Assembly (NCBI GenBank): GCA_030529205.1
Contig: JAUMXJ010000024.1
Location: 1 to 10,673, forward strand
DNA: 10,673 nucleotides
Source: Bacillota bacterium
GTDB lineage: Bacteria; Bacillota; Clostridia; Peptostreptococcales; Acidaminobacteraceae
Reading direction: 5' to 3'
The position numbers and the translations under genes are program-made. Shown in pieces: positions 7,340-10,673 of the stretch. The notes under the pieces are model-generated. The model searched no databases. It had not been told where the DNA came from and saw only the letters and a list, made by a program, of their open reading frames with translations. Each line of letters opens with the position of its first letter. Positions within the stretch are counted from its first letter, which is position 1.

Positions 7340-7864
7340 ATGATTCTTTCAGATAAGACAATCAGGAAAATGTTGGATGAAGGGACGTTGAAAATAGAGC
7401 CGATGGAATCGGAACAGATTCAGCCGGCGAGCGTCGATATCAGGCTGGGTCACACATTCAGCGTGGTGGAGGATTCCCCGAAGGGGATTATCAATCTCAA
7501 TGACGAGATTCAGTATAAGATGATTGAGAGCGATACCTATGTATTGCTTCCGGGACAATTCGTCCTGGCAACCACAATGGAATATATCACGCTTCCGAAT
7601 GATTTGACCGCATTCGTCGAAGGAAGAAGCTCGCTCGGTCGAATGGGGCTGTTCATTCAGAATTCCGGTTGGGTGGATCCCGGATTTGAAGGGGAGATTA
7701 CGCTGGAATTGTACAATGCCAACCGCTGCGCAATTGAACTGAAAGCGGGCAGGCGCGTCGGACAGCTTGTGTTCGCGAAGATGGATGATGTTGCGGAAAA
7801 TCCGTATCGCGGAAAGTATCAGGGACAAAAAGGCGCAACGGGTTCTCGCGTCTACCTTGACTAG
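7340..7864 (+). CDS. dcd: dCTP deaminase
   Basis: 174 residues, ATG preceded by GGAGGG. Dcd removes the amino group from dCTP to give dUTP, a route to dUMP for thymidylate synthesis; some members also hydrolyse dUTP to dUMP. Seen motifs: [10 protein letters not shown] (28-37), E-G-R-S-S-L-G-R (94-101), [15 protein letters not shown] (110-124), and a C-terminal lid with [11 protein letters not shown]. By alignment with the E. coli enzyme, Ser97, Arg101 and Glu123 would be the active-site Ser, Arg and catalytic Glu. The [10 protein letters not shown] stretch resembles the dUTPase-like motif of bifunctional deaminase/dUTPase enzymes, but the sequence alone does not settle whether it is mono- or bifunctional. 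It lies 32 bp after pxpBC and 17 bp before the permease; there is no obvious metabolic link to either, so co-transcription may be incidental. Confidence 0.93.
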   Translation: MILSDKTIRKMLDEGTLKIEPMESEQIQPASVDIRLGHTFSVVEDSPKGIINLNDEIQYKMIESDTYVLLPGQFVLATTMEYITLPNDLTAFVEGRSSLGRMGLFIQNSGWVDPGFEGEITLELYNANRCAIELKAGRRVGQLVFAKMDDVAENPYRGKYQGQKGATGSRVYLD

Positions 7865-7881
7865 GAAGCGGAGAATGTCGG

Positions 7882-8955
7882 GTGCGGATTCGGGATGGAG
7901 TCGGATTGAATAAAGAATGGGCACAGTACGAGGGCAGGATGTTGAAATGGCGAATGACTGCCTTTGTCCTTCTCGCATTTTTGTTGCTGGGTTTATTTGT
8001 ACTCAGCATCACATTCGGGGTGTTTGAAATCTCCCTCGGAGATATTTTAAAAGCACTTTTCGGCGGATTTTCGCAGTCGGATACCGAACACATGGTGATT
8101 ATGACGCTTCGCTTGCCGCGTGCGCTCTCGGCGATTGCCGGAGGAGCGGCTCTCGCGGTTTCGGGTTTGATGTTGCAAACTTTTTTTCGAAATCCGATCG
8201 TCGAGTCTTATGTCCTCGGTATTTCAAGCGGTTCTTCTCTTTTTGTCGGATTGCTGATTCTGGCGGGAGTGAGGCTGGGCTTTACGGTGATTACGCCGTT
8301 CTATCTGTTCTCCGGGGCATTTCTCGGTGCAATGGTGATGATGCTGGTCATCCTGTTTGCGGCAAGTCGCGTAAAGAGCATCGTCACGCTGCTGATTATC
8401 GGAATGATGTCCGGATATGTATGCAATGCGGCGATCTCCATCATGGTCTCCTATGCGGATAAGGAAAACATTGCGGCGTTCGTCTCTTGGGGGATGGGCA
8501 GTTTTTCGGGAATCGGCATGGAAAGTGTCGGACTCCTGTACCTGCTCACCGTTCCGATGTTTTTTTTGGCGTACTTCATGGCGAATCCGTTAAATGCTCT
8601 GGCGCTCGGGGATGCATATGCGGGCAGCCTGGGTGTTTCGGTGCGTGCACTCCGTTTGTTTTTGATCTTTATATCCGGAGTCCTGACCGCCTCCGTTACG
8701 GCTTTTGCGGGTCCCGTTTCTTTTATCGGATTGGCTGTGCCTCATCTCTGCAGATTGATATTTCGCACGAACAACTTGAAAATTCTGATTCCGTCCGGCA
8801 TTCTTCTGGGCGGTGTGATGACAAGTCTTTGTGATTTTTTGGCGCGCAGCATTGTCGCACCGCGAGAGCTTCCTCTCAGCGCCATCACGGCATTTATCGG
8901 GGCACCGGTTATCGTCTACCTGCTGAAGAGCAGGGAAAAGGGGTTGCATGGATAG
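7882..8955 (+). CDS. FecCD-type ABC importer permease (metal-chelate or corrinoid uptake)
   Basis: Longest form 357 residues from a GTG at 7882 with GGAG 8 bases before it. An ATG at 7939 (338 residues) preceded by GAGGG is a strong rival, as it starts right before the first membrane helix and gives the usual family length. The protein is very hydrophobic with about ten membrane segments. Diagnostic stretches are R-L-P-R-x-L-x-A-x-x-G-G-A-A-L-A-V-S-G-x-x-x-Q with R-N-P and L-G-x-S-S-G (from residue 77), and F-I-G-L-A-V-P-H-x-x-R (281-291) with R-E-L-P-L-S-A-I-T-A-F-I-G-A-P-V near the end. This family forms the channel of BtuCD/FhuBG/FecCD-type importers for iron-siderophore, heme or cobalamin. 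The substrate cannot be read from the permease. Its stop overlaps the ATPase start by 8 bp, so the two are surely translated together. Confidence 0.92.
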   Translation: MRIRDGVGLNKEWAQYEGRMLKWRMTAFVLLAFLLLGLFVLSITFGVFEISLGDILKALFGGFSQSDTEHMVIMTLRLPRALSAIAGGAALAVSGLMLQTFFRNPIVESYVLGISSGSSLFVGLLILAGVRLGFTVITPFYLFSGAFLGAMVMMLVILFAASRVKSIVTLLIIGMMSGYVCNAAISIMVSYADKENIAAFVSWGMGSFSGIGMESVGLLYLLTVPMFFLAYFMANPLNALALGDAYAGSLGVSVRALRLFLIFISGVLTASVTAFAGPVSFIGLAVPHLCRLIFRTNNLKILIPSGILLGGVMTSLCDFLARSIVAPRELPLSAITAFIGAPVIVYLLKSREKGLHG

Positions 8956-10075
8956 TTTTTTACGCGTCGAGGCGCTTTATGCCGGCTATGGAAAGCATGC
9001 GATTGTCCATGATTTTTCGATGGATGCGCTCTCCGGAAAAGTGTACGCGCTGATCGGCCCGAACGGGGCGGGGAAGACGACGATTTTGAGGACGATTTCG
9101 GGGCTTCAAAAATCGATTTCAGGCGAAATACGCATTTGCGGGCGGCGCATTGAGGAATACACGAGGAAAGAACTGTCGCGCGTCCTTGCCGTGGTTTTGA
9201 CGGAGCGTGTTCAACTCGGAATGCAGACGGCTTTCGAAGTCGTCCTGCTCGGCAGGCTTCCGTTTATCGGTTATTTCGGCTCCGCCGATGAAGAAGACAA
9301 AAGAATAGCGCTGGAGGCTTTGGAAGTCGTCGGAGCGGCACAATTGGCCGTCAGGGAGTTTGACAGTCTGAGCGACGGTGAAAAACAGAAGGTTCTGATT
9401 GCCAGAGCTCTGGCGCAACAGCCGAAAATCATCGTGCTCGATGAACCGACGAGCCATCTCGATATGAAGCATAAAGTCGAAATTATGCGCATTCTCAAAG
9501 ATTTGTCCCTACATCATCGTGTCTCCGTCGTCATGTCGTTGCACGATGTGGACCTCGCGATGAAGATGGCGGACGAAGTCATGATTTTGAAAGAGGGAAA
9601 GGTCGTATATACGGGAATGACCGAGTATGTCCCGCTTCACGCGGACATTACGTCGATTTACGACCTATCCGCCTCCGTGTATCATCATCCTCTCGGCGCG
9701 GTAGAAATCAAAAACGAAAATCCGGAGAAGGTGCTCGTCATCGGAGGAGGAAGCGCGGCGGTGCCCGTTCTGAGATTGTTGGCGAAAGAGAAAGTCGGCG
9801 CGGCAATTTGCGGAACAAAGCCGGGGGAATTGGACTATGAGGTAGCGGATGCCATGGGTGTTCGCATCATTGACTGCGATGCATTTTCCGAAGAGAGGAG
9901 TGAGGCATGTCAAGAGCTGTGTAATGCCGCGAACTTGTCCGCTCTGGTTGTGGTCGCGGGTGAGAGAAAACTTCCGGAGAGATTGCTCGAGGAAATGCAA
10001 GGTACGGAAAAGCTTATGCACTTCTCCGCTTCCAATGCGGGAGAAGTTCAAGATATATTAAGGAGGTTATCATGA
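8948..10075 (+). CDS. FecE/BtuD-type ABC ATPase with extra C-terminal Rossmann-like domain
   Basis: 375 residues, ATG at 8948 after AAGGGG; family ATPases are usually about 250-270. Residues 1-250 are a complete ABC ATPase: Walker A G-P-N-G-A-G-K-T-T (37-45), signature L-S-D-G-E-K-Q-K (141-148), Walker B with I-I-V-L-D-E-P-T (161-168), D-loop S-H-L-D (169-172) and switch His199. The Q-loop position reads L-T-E-R (84-87) instead of containing Gln, a variant I recall from part of this family. Residues 259-375 are an additional domain beginning with a beta-strand and glycine-rich loop, V-L-V-I-G-G-G-S-A-A (262-271), followed by alternating strand and helix segments, like a Rossmann nucleotide-binding fold. 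I recall C-terminally extended ATPases of this type elsewhere (B. subtilis YvrA is one long example), but the domain's function is not known to me. It powers the adjacent permease and overlaps the next gene by 4 bp. Confidence 0.9.
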   Translation: MDSFLRVEALYAGYGKHAIVHDFSMDALSGKVYALIGPNGAGKTTILRTISGLQKSISGEIRICGRRIEEYTRKELSRVLAVVLTERVQLGMQTAFEVVLLGRLPFIGYFGSADEEDKRIALEALEVVGAAQLAVREFDSLSDGEKQKVLIARALAQQPKIIVLDEPTSHLDMKHKVEIMRILKDLSLHHRVSVVMSLHDVDLAMKMADEVMILKEGKVVYTGMTEYVPLHADITSIYDLSASVYHHPLGAVEIKNENPEKVLVIGGGSAAVPVLRLLAKEKVGAAICGTKPGELDYEVADAMGVRIIDCDAFSEERSEACQELCNAANLSALVVVAGERKLPERLLEEMQGTEKLMHFSASNAGEVQDILRRLS

Positions 10076-10673
10076 AAAACAAATTTTCGGTTCGAGTGTT
10101 TGCCGTCGTGCTTGCGCTCGTCTTGGTGCTTCAGGGATCCGTTTTTGCCGCTACGGGCGGAGAACAGCTGCTCAAGCACAATCTGATTCAGGGAACCGGA
10201 AACGGTCTTGCTGAAGATCAGGTTTTTACACGGGAACAGTTTGCCAGAGTGGTCTGCGAAGTATTGGGGGAAGCGGAAGCGGCGAAAGCGTACTCCGGAA
10301 AACTCATGTATGCGGATGCGGATCAGGTGTCTGACTGGGCAAAGCCGTATGTGGCGTATGTGACCGACAAGAAATGGATGAGCGGAGTCGGAGACAACAA
10401 ATTTCATCCGTTGGGGATTGTGAGCGAGGCGCAAATCGGAGCGGTCCTGCTTCGTGCGATGGGCTATCAATATTCATGGTCCGAAATATCCGTGAGACTT
10501 TTTGCGCACGGTATTGCCCCGATCAAGAGCAATCTGAAGCGAGGCGAAGCCTTTGATTACATTTGGAGAGCGATTCGACAGCCGATCGGAAAAGACGGGA
10601 AGTCTCTTCTCGAACGTCTGGGAAAAATGACAAAGGAAGAGCTCAATCAGGCGGATGCGGCGGAAAGTATCCG
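10072..10673 (+). CDS. Secreted SLH-domain protein, C-terminus cut by window edge
   Basis: The frame is open from ATG 10072 to the window end (200 codons seen). AGGAGG lies 5 bases before the ATG, and the start overlaps the ATPase stop as ATGA, so translation is coupled. Residues 1-26 are a signal peptide with likely cleavage after Val-Phe-Ala; there is no lipobox Cys, so it is not a lipoprotein. Residues 31-66 and 78-132 resemble two S-layer-homology repeats: Leu-Ile-Gln-Gly-Thr-Gly-Asn-Gly then T-R-E-Q-F-A (53-58); D-W-A-K-P-Y-V-A-Y (88-96), G-V-G-D-N-K-F-H-P (105-113) and L-L-R-A-M-G-Y (126-132). A third, weaker repeat ends with K-R-G-E-A-F-D-Y-I (156-164). SLH domains bind cell-wall polymers and tether proteins to the envelope. 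Position after permease and ATPase is where the substrate-binding protein is expected, so the missing part may hold that domain; this is inference. Confidence 0.85.
   Translation, partial: MKNKFSVRVFAVVLALVLVLQGSVFAATGGEQLLKHNLIQGTGNGLAEDQVFTREQFARVVCEVLGEAEAAKAYSGKLMYADADQVSDWAKPYVAYVTDKKWMSGVGDNKFHPLGIVSEAQIGAVLLRAMGYQYSWSEISVRLFAHGIAPIKSNLKRGEAFDYIWRAIRQPIGKDGKSLLERLGKMTKEELNQADAAESI

Noticed and set aside
1..10673. CRISPR arrays, tRNA or rRNA genes, insertion sequences, phage genes
   Set aside because: No spaced direct repeats, no cloverleaf or rRNA-like stretch, no transposase, integrase or terminal inverted repeats were seen on either strand.

Overview
The window looks like a chromosomal piece of a Gram-positive anaerobe of the Bacillota, of clostridial or Tissierellia-like type. 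Pointers are a secreted surface protein with CnaB stalk repeats, an S-layer-homology (SLH) protein, strong AGGAGG-type ribosome binding sites and an ABC importer of the FecCD type. GC is roughly half by eye in the genes and much lower between them. Genus and species cannot be read from the sequence.

The left quarter (1-2660, minus strand) is one long open reading frame that runs off the window. It encodes a secreted adhesin-like protein: signal peptide, an unrecognised A-region, a Gly/Ser linker encoded by a perfect 12-bp tandem duplication, then four CnaB domains that each keep the Lys/Glu/Asn residues expected for an internal isopeptide bond. An AT-rich divergent spacer (2661-2949), containing a 12-bp A6T6 palindrome, separates it from everything else. 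All remaining genes are on the plus strand.

The first plus-strand unit is a membrane pair, a short NfeD-like protein followed by an SPFH/band-7 (stomatin/QmcA-like) protein with a hendecad-repeat coiled coil. It ends at a good intrinsic terminator (4402-4433). An extended -10 promoter, with a 7-bp inverted repeat over its -35 region, then starts a long unit: pxpA, a fused pxpB-pxpC gene, dcd (dCTP deaminase), a FecCD-type permease, its ATPase, and a truncated secreted SLH protein. Spacings are about 50, 32 and 17 bp, then overlaps of 8 and 4 bp, with no terminator visible between them, so all six may be one operon. A weak internal promoter is possible before dcd.

Functionally, PxpA with PxpB/C should hydrolyse 5-oxoproline to glutamate using ATP. 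Dcd feeds dUMP/dTTP synthesis. Permease and ATPase form the core of a metal-chelate (siderophore, heme or corrinoid) importer. The points most worth a second look are the extra C-terminal Rossmann-like domain on the ATPase, and the SLH protein that is translationally coupled to it where the substrate-binding lipoprotein would be expected. I see no RNA gene, CRISPR array, insertion sequence or phage gene.
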